DNA of 64,000 nucleotides from Meghimatium bilineatum (lineage: Eukaryota; Mollusca; Gastropoda; Stylommatophora; Philomycidae). A program made the position numbers and the translations under genes. Location of the stretch: NCBI GenBank assembly GCA_034231615.1, contig CM067298.1, positions 49,519,832 to 49,583,831 of the forward strand, in the 5' to 3' direction. Numbering within the stretch: the stretch's first letter is position 1; each line of letters begins with the position of its first letter. This document shows, piece after piece, positions 54,370 to 64,000 of the stretch. The notes under the pieces were generated by a model. The model did no database searches. It worked only from the letters and a program-made list of their open reading frames with translations, and was not told where the DNA came from.

Positions 54370-55690
54370 TTATAAATGCATGTCATGTGATTTATTCTCT
54401 CCAGAATGTTGTCTTCTCAATGAACTCCGTGAAACCCTCTTTGTTTTGCGCGACGAAGCTTGCATTTTCCAACGAAGTATTCATGTTATCTTTAATGTCG
54501 TCTGTCCATCGTTGTCTTGGTCTGCCTATCCTTCTCCATCCAGATGCTCAGCACTCCATTATTTGTCTTTCTAAACAGTTGTCCTTTTATATGACCAAAC
54601 ATTTGTAGTTTTCGTTTTGCTATTGTGTTTAGTAACGATTACACTGGAATCTTGAATGTGTTTATATCTGAGTTTCTTTTTTTTTCCTTCCACGATATTC
54701 TAAGTATCCTTCTGTAGCATTCCATCTCAAAGACGTTGATCTTCTTTGCCACTGTTTTACTTAGGGTCCACGCTTTACAGCCGAATGTTGAAACCGGAAA
54801 AATAAAAATTCGTAGCATTAGCAGTTTCGCTTCTATTTTATTGTTTTTATATATGTTTTGTAACCGTGTCATTTTACAATATGCCATTGCCAATCTATTC
54901 CTTATCTCTGCCATGCATTCTCCTGCACCGTTGATGTTTGCTCCTAATTATACGAATTTATCCACACATTCTATCTCGGTATTGCCTATTATGATTTTTG
55001 GTTGTGTTGTTATATCTGTTGACATGATTTTTGTTTTTTGTGTGTTTAAAGATACGTTTTATGATTCGCTGTATTTCTTTGTGTTTTTAATTAGTTGTTC
55101 TTATCCCTTTATATCATTTGAAAGAAGCATAGTGTCGTCTGAGTAACATAATTCAGGTATTTCAAAGCCACCTATGTTTAATGCTTGCTAGTCAGGGTAG
55201 AGTATGTCTTCTCTCATTATATTTTCTGCGTACATGTCGAACATGTATGGGGAGAGTATGAATCCCTGCCTTACTCCACTCTGTACGTCAAACCACGCTG
55301 AAAGGTCGCCCTCTAACGTCACTGCAGCCTTTTGATCTTGGTGAAGTTCTTCTATTAGATGAATCAGATATCTTGGGAAACCCATGATGTTCATTATCTT
55401 CCATAGTTTTTTTATGTTGGACGCAGTTGAATGCTTTTGAGTAACCCATGAAGCACATGTGCAGGTCAGTTGAGAATTCCCTAAAAATTTCGATAATAAT
55501 GTTAAGAATGACACACGCTAAGAATGTGATCTCTTGTTACTCTGCCTGAACTGAAACCGGTCTGTGTTTCGTTTATTTCTAATTCCAAGTTTTGTTTGAT
55601 TCCTTGAATTATGATGGTTCTCATTATTTTACTTGCTTGACTTATAAGTCTATAGATCAATGATTTTCTTTTCAAGTTCATTTGGAGTGT
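54370..55690 (-). mobile_element. LINE, RT to 3' end
   Basis: Minus-strand frames: NETQTGFSSGRVTRDHI (about 55570-55520), KKLWKIMNIMGFPRYLIHLI, GVRQGFILSPYMFDMYAENI (RT motif with GVRQG), then LMLRIFIFPVSTFGCKAW and MECYRRILRISWKEK (54840-54690). The catalytic box, which should lie near 55150-55100, is broken. The 3' part (54380-54600) repeats at 59110-59325. Confidence 0.9.
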
Positions 55691-55977
55691 ATTCTTCTTG
55701 TAGTTCAAGTAGTTATTCGAAATTGCTACATTTACAATTGTTGTATTAATTAATATTACAAAACAATATATTACATACTGCACTATAGGCTCCCTGAAGT
55801 ATTCAATGTTTATATCATTGTTTAAAACAAAGCGGGAGAAAACGTGCATAGATAATTTCATAGATGGTGGAAATAGATGATGTAAACACGTTACAAGAAC
55901 CACTCATACATATGGTTTAGTCACAATGTAATATTCAGCAGAATTAAATATGGAGTGTATAAAAATGTGCATTGATC

Positions 55978-56105
55978 CAGCTTCTTCTTCGTTCGTTCGC
56001 AAACTTCTGTAGATTTGCAGGCTGTAGATCAGTCGAATGGCTAGAACACTGGTCATCCCTGAGATCCCAGTTTCAATACTTGGTGGGGACTATAATTTTT
56101 GTCTT
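55978..56105. mobile_element. SINE tail remnant (-) abutting a tRNA-like SINE head (+)
   Basis: 55978-56010 is the reverse complement of the AAG-tail end of the 38041 family. 56025-56100 reads TGTAGATCAGTCGAATGGC (box A-like) and CAGTTTCAATACTTG (box B-like), a tRNA-like head. Confidence 0.5.
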
Positions 56106-56109
56106 TCGG

Positions 56110-57190
56110 GGGTGCAATAAATAATTCATCATGTACTACTCGTGGCGACATCTATCTTAAAGCGGGTCTTATTTCCACAGCCAAAAATCATCCCTGCATT
56201 TCTTAATAGAAAAACACGCAGTAATGAACGTTTTTATTTTATTCCAGAGAACAGTATGTGTTTTGGCATTGTTTACAGATCGACTATGCGTTGTATGCTC
56301 TTTTCATCCTGAAACATCTGACGTCGGCATGACTCGGATACATTTGACCCCATATGGGATGTGACAGTCACCACAATTACAAAAACATCCTTAGTAAATC
56401 TTTCGACTGGCATGGCAGATAACAATGCCGCTATTCTTTACGAGCCCAGACAACACACGGGTGACATATACGTTTAATTATAATATTGTACACACATACA
56501 TTCCTTAATGATAGATAGTTGTTTTTAAAAAATCCAAATTAATATAGATTTAGCACACACACACACACACACTTTCAGAATCGCAGACGATTATAAAAAA
56601 TGACCGATCGAGTGGGGAAGGGGGATGCCAACAGCTTTGGTATGAACGCCAGTCTCATTTCATATGTGTGCTCAACTTGTTTCTGCGTTTTAAAATTGCC
56701 ATTATTTCTGTAGGGATAAGCGTAAAATAAATTATCCAGTGGGAACAAGTCATTCCTCCATTCACAATTTGACGGAAATAGAATACATGTACTTTTTTAT
56801 TTGTTAGATACATGTTTACGAAAACCTGCTTGGTGCTGAGATGTAAAAAAAAAGTCAATGTTAACAATCAATCATTCACGGATTCGTGGATTCTTAGCTA
56901 GAGCAGAGGAAGATGAAGGGAAGTCGTGGATAGACAACATCACAAAATGGATTGGTAAATAGTTTGATATACTCATCCATATCACTTAAAATAGAGATGG
57001 TTGGACGGCTATATTGATACATTCAATAGAAGCAAACATATGATCCAAATACTCTAATAATAATAATAATAATAACAATTAGTACAACTACAAATGTTCA
57101 ATATATAACTATGCATGTGCTGTTACATGTTTCACGTAATGTTCCGTAGCGCCTCCATTTGTGTTGCATATTTTAAGTTATAATATAAAT
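56110..57190. other. No recognised gene; short (AC)n and (AAT)n runs
   Basis: (AC)n at 56555-56572 and (AAT)n at 57055-57075. No gene seen. Confidence 0.5.
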
Positions 57191-57194
57191 ATAT

Positions 57195-57445
57195 AGTTTA
57201 AATGTATACAAAGACAGCAGAGCAACTGGTTCGACCACTTTATGTGAATGGAACCATCACAACCAGCCATTCAGGCGTACAAACAGCAGAAACAGCGGAT
57301 ACAAGACCAGAGGAAGGCCACGAACAAGATAGGAACATTCAGTCAGAGAGATACTTAGGAACCACGGACTGGCCATGGCATCCGCATCAAAGATGGCAGA
57401 AGAGAGAAAAACAACTACCCCATGAAGCTTAACGGTATTTGGGGA
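57195..57445 (+). mobile_element. LINE ORF2 C-terminal fragment
   Basis: Shifting frames read RQQSNWFDHFMW-MEPSQPAI, QAYKQ, GRPRTRW-like, then THGLAMASASKMAEERK. This resembles the H-L-x-RM and A-x-x-M-A-x-x-R-K terminus of LINEs such as 22168-23690. Confidence 0.6.
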
Positions 57446-57449
57446 AAAG

Positions 57450-59055
57450 ACAATAGCTAAATAATTTTAAGTCAACATCTCAATGGACATATTTCGCATT
57501 CCGATAAACCTATCTATATTGTTTACTCCCGTATGCTAAAACTGACAATATCTCTTTTAAATTTTAAAAGCACCGCTAACCCAGAAAAACTAACCACAAG
57601 CTGTGACATCGTTACTATGCCTGAAGATCTGCATTATTCTTATTTATGTGTTATTCTGCAATAACGCAGTATCTCACCATAAAATCCAGCATTAACTTTT
57701 GTGTCATAGTGTCGCCAAGCACACAATTATGCAGAGTAGAGTTCATGAAATAAGTCATTAAATAAGGTTAGGTTGTGAGTGTGAAAGTAATTACGCATCA
57801 AGTAGATTTTGTTGTTGTCATGATCCAAGAAAGAGCGAACAATACGAGTGTGACTCTTTTACTCGTATGTAAAATATTGTGTGCCTCTATTCTTGTGGTT
57901 GTATATGGGTGGGGGGTGTATTTTCTGAAATGTTGAATTTCATATTCAGAATCTCCAACTCTCAATGTTGTACATACGACTGTTCCTACTCCGAAGTCTC
58001 TAAGTCTCAGTGCAGTGAATACGACTATTCATTCTCAGAATCCTCTATTTCAGTTGCCGGTGGTGTTTTCATGCTACATCCCCTACACAGAATGTGTAAA
58101 AATGCAACTGAAAAAGATAAAGTGTAGTCAAGCTTCAGCAAAAAAGAAACCTCAGTAAATGAGCATATAGTCTACTAGGAATTTACTCTTGCATGATGGT
58201 TGGTCTGGTGGTCAACTTGTGAGATCTGCAGAAATTCCGAATGGAGCAACATAACAAATGTAACTATTACTGACATAAACGTATCTTCATACCTATCTTT
58301 TCGGTAAGGTTGAAATGCTATATACCGGGTATATAATAAATAAACGTTTAACATAGTATACAGTGTCTATAAAGGTATTGTGCCCTCACTTGAATTGCTG
58401 GTGACACTATATCACATGAATTGTGGGTGTTTAGGTCAGATATGTGTTGCGTCTTTGATGCTAAACCATTTAGGATCAACTCTACCACTCATGTTAATTT
58501 GGGTATTGTACAAAGCAGTTTGTAGTACAGAAAACTGTGCAGCGAATATCAGTTACGATCTACACTGAACTGTGGAACCACATACATATTGGAATGACAA
58601 TAAATTGGCTACATACATTTGATTTCACATTCGGAGCACATCGAGTTATATGCGAATAATAGAACTAGCGCTTCTCTCGATTAATTATGCGCTGAGTTTA
58701 CCCGCAAAGTCAAGACAAATATTTACACAATCTGTTCCTTCATCACAAGTGATAATGACCATTTTTAACTTCCACTTTTTAAAATTCTGTTTGAATTATG
58801 TCCATGTCTAATAGTTCGTAGATTGCTAAGAAGCCCTATTTGATCTGCAAATGTCCGTAGACAATTTGGGTATGGAATGACCGCTGTAGAAGAATTTTGG
58901 TTTATCCCTGACTTTTCAGGTACTCTCCGCTGTTGAGCTGCGGCATTTCTCCTCTCTTTTCACAAGGTGATTGGTCATTTTTGGGCATATAGATTTCCGT
59001 TACTTCTTCATTTCAACAAACTAGAAATTTATATAGGACTGAATTTAATATACAG
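57450..59055. other. No recognised feature
   Basis: Intergenic; two short open frames (57879-58127 and 58380-58568) have no resemblance I can name. Confidence 0.4.
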
Positions 59056-59109
59056 CAAATATGCTTCTTCTAATTAGGGCTACCGTTTTGTTATGCTTGG
59101 AAACGGGAC

Positions 59110-59325
59110 CAACAATGTTTTCATGTGACGTATTCTCTCCAGAACGGTGTCTTCCCAATGAACTCCCTGAACTCTTCCCTGTCTTGGACAATGCGGCTTC
59201 CATTTCCGAACGACGTTTTCATGTTATCTTTAATGTCTTCAGTCTATCATCTTCTTTGTATGTCTTTGCTCCTACTACCAGGTACTCTGCCATCCATTAT
59301 TTGTCTTTCTAAATAGTAGTGTCTC
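59110..59325 (-). mobile_element. LINE 3' end, second copy of the 54380-54600 terminus
   Basis: Shares tattctctccagaa, gtcttc-caatgaactcc, catgttatctttaatgtc and ccattatttgtctttctaaa with 54385-54575. Confidence 0.85.
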
Positions 59326-59379
59326 TTTATATGACTAAATGGGTGTCGTTTTTCTTTTGGTTGTTTTATTTTGTTATTG

Positions 59380-59955
59380 TGTTTAGTAACCAACTCCTGT
59401 GGCTAATCACTTCAACGGCGATGGCCATCGTGGTGTCATTGATCACTGCCATCAGATTCTGCACCACCGTTGATAGATCTAGGTACGCCCTAGAAAATTG
59501 TCTCATTTACGAGTTGGGTACCATCAAGCCATTTGGACTCAATTCCGACCACTCTTTCGCTTAGTTCTCGGTCGGATTGGTCTTTGTTGTTTTTATTCAT
59601 TTTGTGCCGCCATTTACGTCATCGTTTTGTTTCTCGTTCGACCTGTATTATCGTCTTTGTGTACTTCCTGTTCGTATCCTCCCGATATCTAACTACCGTA
59701 TTTCACTCGGACACGCTTGTTGTAGAGCATTCATTTCTACTAGTGGTATTTTTATGTTTGTATGTTAATTGCGTATCTTGAAAAAGGCCTATTGGTCAGA
59801 AACGTCGATGTTGTCATGTGTAGTGTCATTTGTATGATTATATTCTGTGTTTTGTTTTGTTGTATATACCATATTTATTTATGTAAACATCCGTCAGTGA
59901 TAGTGTGTTAGTCGTCATCAAGTAGTACTTCATTACCTGTCTTCCACGTGAGTAT
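59380..59955 (+). mobile_element. Penelope-like element 3' fragment
   Basis: The plus frame at 59490-59560 reads LENCLIYELGTIKPFGLNSD, the W/L-I-x-x-L-G-T-x-x-P-x-G-L-N end of Penelope GIY-YIG endonucleases. It is followed by a ~390-bp 3' region with a hammerhead-like motif at 59776-59810. The rest of the element is missing. Confidence 0.75.
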
Positions 59956-59969
59956 TAGAAAAACTAATG

Positions 59970-60110
59970 TAGAGTTGTTGAAAGAGTCAAATGCGAAACG
60001 GACCTTAATCAACAATATAAGAAAGAAGGCAATCTTCGTTTTTTGGCCACTTCACCGCCTACGCCATCCGGCATGGCACCTGATAATGATGATGATTGTC
60101 ATGAGAACTT
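59970..60110 (+). mobile_element. Internally deleted LINE 3' end
   Basis: Matches 49670-49760 (gttgaaagagtcaaatgcgaa, ttaat-aa-aatataagaa) then jumps to the 49925-49950 part (gccggcatggca). About 170 bp between them are missing. Tail GATAATGATGATGATT. Confidence 0.75.
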
Positions 60111-60114
60111 TTTA

Positions 60115-61485
60115 ATCAAACGTTGTGTGATTTATTGCTATTATTTCGTTACATAAATATTATCAACACCCCTTACTATAATTTTTAGACATGTGAAAAC
60201 ATATGTATTGTTTTTATACTAATTTGTCATTGCCATCTATATCTAAATGGCTGATGTATTTTCTTCTGATCACACTCAAATAGTGCAATTTCAACGCGAT
60301 CTTCAAAAAATTTCTAATGGCATGATGTGCTGTGCATACATTAGTTACATTTTCTTATTGTGATAACAATGAATGATTTCAGAATTAAAGGAAACAGAAT
60401 AAATTGTCTTTGCATAAACGATTTAACTTTGTGTAAAGTAATTGCAAAAATAATTTGCCAGTTATGATATTTGAAGGATACTTTAATGACAAGTGTCAAG
60501 ATAGAACAATATAAAATGAAAATATACACTAATTGTATGCTTAAATGCATATTCTATCTTTTCTAATACTAATATTAATTTAATTATATGCAACACGTCA
60601 TTGGTGACCTCAATATGTTTGATGAACTGTTACCCTTGGCAACAAAAGTCAAACAATTGTATGCATTCCTTGTCCTAATTTGTTGACATAATTTATGGAT
60701 AGTCAATAAATCCGCCATGGCGGATTATGCATTATAAATCAAAATGAGAGATGTCAGCCTTCCAACATATACATATATATTTTTCAAGTATGTTGTGTTA
60801 TGTCTTCATTCTTTCACGCTTTAAGATACGTCGTATTATCGGCTTCTGAAATTAGAATCTTCCTTTATTAGAATTATCATGTTTTGTCTTGTTCATGAGT
60901 TCTTCAATTTCTGGTCTAGGATGTGCTCATTGCCAGATAACGGTTTTTCGTCCAACATTCATTCTGCCGAAACTTATTTAAGATATAGTGAGACATAATT
61001 ATTTTCCCATAATCATTTTACAGATTGAAGCCTAAGATAAAAATAAGATCTAGAAAGAGGCATTTCTGTAGTGTGTATATCATGTAAAACTAGAGTTTCA
61101 TGAATTGATATTCCATCTTTGAAACCTTTATCTTCCAAATGTTATCTTTATTTTTCTGCGTTTATATTCTTAAATATCTTCTGACTATCAGGATAGTGTC
61201 CAGAAAGTGAATTATGTCGTGTTGCTTTAATCTTTAGAAGTTATTCTTGTTACAATTACCGTCATTTCTCACTTACTTTTCTTGTTTTCACCACTGATAA
61301 TTGCAGGTACACTGCTTTTAGTTATGTTCTCTCTGTCGAATTACTACTGTCATGTATTATTGGCTATGACATCAGACAATGAAATCAAACGAGATGTATT
61401 AAACATATTTAATGTACATTACTAAGTATGACCTTTTCGTTACACAATTACTGAAACGATTTATTCCTTCTTTCCTTCTACGTTA
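60115..61485. other. No recognised feature
   Basis: Intergenic AT-rich sequence; nothing identified. Confidence 0.4.
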
Positions 61486-61489
61486 TAAG

Positions 61490-62110
61490 TACTCTTCATA
61501 ACATTTTCCTGACTGCCACTCTGTAAGATTTGATCCTGTTCAAGAGTTATCTTAGATAGCCTGTGTCCATTGACGTCTTGGTGGAATATTGTTCTCCTTT
61601 CTAGAACTTTTACTTTCATGATTAATCTGTCCCACCAATTCTTTTTTACATGTCCGAAAATTCTAACTTACAATGTTTGATGGTTTTGAGGATTAAGTTT
61701 TCATCTATACTACTGAACTTTGATCACGAATGTATTGGATCGTCTCTCTATACATGGTCTTGTTAGGGTCCACCTATAGCATTCCATTTCAATGTTAGTA
61801 TTTTATTCTCCATTGCCGATGTCATTGTCCAAGTTTCGCAACAATATGCCACCAAAGAGAAAAGATAAGCTCTTAACAGTTGTACATTTTTTTCTATGTG
61901 CTCCTGCCTTATATTTGCACGTGTTTGGCCATGTGTATAGGGATATTTTTAATTGTATCTTATATTTGCTGACAAATATCGTATGGCTTAATGTTTCACA
62001 ATATATATTAATAGCTATGAACATTTTTAGTTGTTCGTTGTCGATAGTTTGTGTAGATGGGCTTATACTTCTGTTAATATACAATATTTGCTCTTATTGA
62101 AGTTGGGGAT
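61490..62110 (-). mobile_element. Decayed LINE C-terminal fragment
   Basis: Broken minus frames give IEMECYRWTLTRPCIERR, FGHVKKNWWDRLIMKVKVLE and R-x-x-I-F-H-Q-D-V-N-G. The order is M-x-C-Y-R then F-G-H-V, as in the LINE at 54370-55690. Confidence 0.55.
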
Positions 62111-62834
62111 CAGATTTTAGTCCTCGCAATAATGTTTTATTTTCATAATCTTGGTACTGTACAAGTGGACGCCATCACATAGTCAATCTATGTCCCACGT
62201 TTATGTTTGTAAATTTGATGTTTATCATTTAATAATTTAAATATTAATTAATTTAGGGTTTTAAGATATTTCTGTTTTATATAACAAATTCTAACCCCAA
62301 CAATAAATAAATACATATTTCAGTTATATAAAGGATGAACATGAAATTGGCAAACATAGACAAGGGAAATAATTAAACATGTGGTGTCGTCTACTTGTAA
62401 TGCACCGGAAGCGATCTTTACATATGTGTTAATTCTTTTAGTTACCAAATATCATGCACATAAGGCGATTGTATAATTTCATCCGAGAGAGACATTTTTT
62501 CCATAACTTATTTTCATACTGAGAAGACTACCTTCCTGCTGTACTCAATACTTAAGTAGATATATGCCTGTAAAGAAATGCGAGGGAAGTATTGTTATCT
62601 CTGTTACATTGAGCGGGTAACACAAATAACTGGCGTGTCAGAAACATAATTTATTCAACATCTGCTTGGTAGCATGAATAACTAATATTAGTGAAACTGC
62701 CAAGGGTGATACGGGGATGATATCTTAATTATAGTAGGATATAATTATAATCAAATAATCATTCTACAGGTCGCAGCCAAAGAAGAAGGAATACGATCAA
62801 GACAGAAAAAGTCCGGAGTGTGTAACTATCTATT

Positions 62835-63125
62835 TCTTTAACCCATGACATGTTGGGGTCGTAGGGTACCACATTGGATGCTTCAGCACACAGTGTCGTT
62901 CAGTGATTTCTATCTTCAATAATGCGGATGAGTTAGGAAATATCTTGTTCTGTCAATTCCTTGATGTTATCTGTCCATGTTTGTATTTGACCTTTTCTGC
63001 TTATTCCACTTTCGACGGTTCTCTGCAGTGTTCTTTCTGACGAGGAATCATGTCTGCATACATGACCACACCATGCTAGTTTTCGTGATGTGTTTATCAG
63101 GAACTGAATATGATAAAGTATAATC
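62835..63125 (-). mobile_element. LINE ORF2 C-terminal fragment
   Basis: The minus frame at 63090-62940 reads KLAWCGHVCRHDSSSERTLQ then GQIQTWTDNIKELT, the W-C/F-GH-V-x-RHD and W-x-DNIKEWT terminus of a LINE. Confidence 0.85.
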
Positions 63126-63149
63126 AATTACATTAATAACTATTACAAA

Positions 63150-63960
63150 TTATTACATCTTAGTAGATTGAATGCCAATACCAAAACTAAGACGTACATT
63201 GTTTGCGACCCTAATGTTAGCTGACGACTGTGCATTAAACGCTACCAGTTTGAAAGACATGCAAGACAGCATGGACCTCTTTTCTTTAGCGTGTGATGCG
63301 CTCGGTCTCACCATCAGCGCAGTGATCATCACCATCACGATCAGACATTAGTAATGTATCAACCAGCGACAGGTGTCCCTACACAGAACCAGTAATCACA
63401 GTAAAGCAACAGAAACTCAATACTGACGATAGGTTTGTATATCTTGGCAGCACCGTATTAGTGAGGATGACTGTGACAATTAGTGAGGATGTAGCCATGT
63501 GTATTGCTCTCGTCAGTGCGGCATTCAGGAGTCTTCATGCCAACGTCTGAATCAGGCATGGTCTCAGTTTGACATCTAAGTTGAACGTGTACTGCACAGT
63601 GGTTCGAACAACTTGTTTTTGTGTTGCATCATCCTGGAATGTATGCGAGAAACGCTCGACAGTTTTACTCCTTCCACCTTCGGTACCTAAGACACATCAT
63701 AGGAGTACGCTGGCATGATCCAGTAGCAGACATGGAAATCCATCAAAAGTTCCAAATGCAAAGAATCCATGCCTTGCTGACTAGGTCTCAACTTCGCTGG
63801 ACTGGCCAAAATGTCCGTATGACAGATAAACGCCTTCCAAAAAGATTATACTATGGAAATCTGTGCGATGGTAAACATTCAAGAGGAGGCAGAAAAAGCG
63901 CTTCAAATATAATCTCTCAAGCACTGTAGCGTCGATCCTACCTCTTGGAAAACTACATTG
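63150..63960 (+). mobile_element. LINE RT palm to C-terminus
   Basis: Shifting plus frames: RRLNANTKTKTYIV, LADDCALNATSLKDMQDSMD (catalytic box LADD), LFSLACDALGLTIS, VYLGSTV-like near 63435, then ARNARQFYSFHLRYLRHIIG, VRWHDPVADMEIHQKFQMQR and QLRWTGQNVRMTDKRLPKRL. It is the same lineage as 1-1640, covering the part that copy lacks. Ends near the window edge. Confidence 0.88.
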
Positions 63961-64000
63961 TTTGATCGCTCAGCTTGTCACTCCCAGATCACTGCTGGCA

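Overview
The window is animal nuclear DNA: AT-rich, intron-bearing and packed with decayed retroelements. It is dominated by one gene on the minus strand, an SLC17-family (sialin-like) organic-anion transporter. I reconstruct it as 11 coding exons from a start codon at 44882 to a stop at 2028. All ten introns have GT..AG ends, all phases agree, and the total is 1674 nt, or 557 residues plus stop. The mix of LINE lineages, Penelope-like elements, tRNA-derived SINEs and long (TA)n runs suggests a lophotrochozoan, possibly a mollusc such as a cephalopod. That taxonomic guess is inference only.

Layout (minus-strand gene, so exon 1 is at the right): exon 1 44753-44882; exon 2 37633-37883; exon 3 29702-29805; exon 4 25194-25323; exon 5 20274-20361; exon 6 17283-17378; exon 7 16089-16225; exon 8 9303-9455; exon 9 7708-7840; exon 10 6265-6509; exon 11 2028-2234. 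The introns (1.1 to 7.8 kb) are filled with repeats. These include a near-full-length non-LTR element (32751-36809) that landed inside a 37-bp minisatellite, a second RT/RNase H element (26230-28610), an endonuclease-RT element with a large internal deletion (40555-41420), three copies of an unclassified repeat with ~107-bp internal units, two Penelope-like remnants, and several SINE copies.

To the right of exon 1 (44.9-64 kb), and to the left of exon 11 (1-2.0 kb), I see only mobile elements and unrecognised DNA. The clearest structure is a nest at 50.3-53.1 kb, where a minus-strand RT/RNase H element sits inside an older plus-strand LINE with an 11-bp target-site duplication. I found no other host gene, no convincing functional RNA gene and no CRISPR-like array. 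The points most worth checking are the substituted transport-site residues in the sialin-like protein, the retained RTPLL sorting-signal core split by intron 1, the datable nested insertions, a possible SINE/LINE shared 3' tail, and a recurrent hammerhead-like motif in Penelope-derived sequence.
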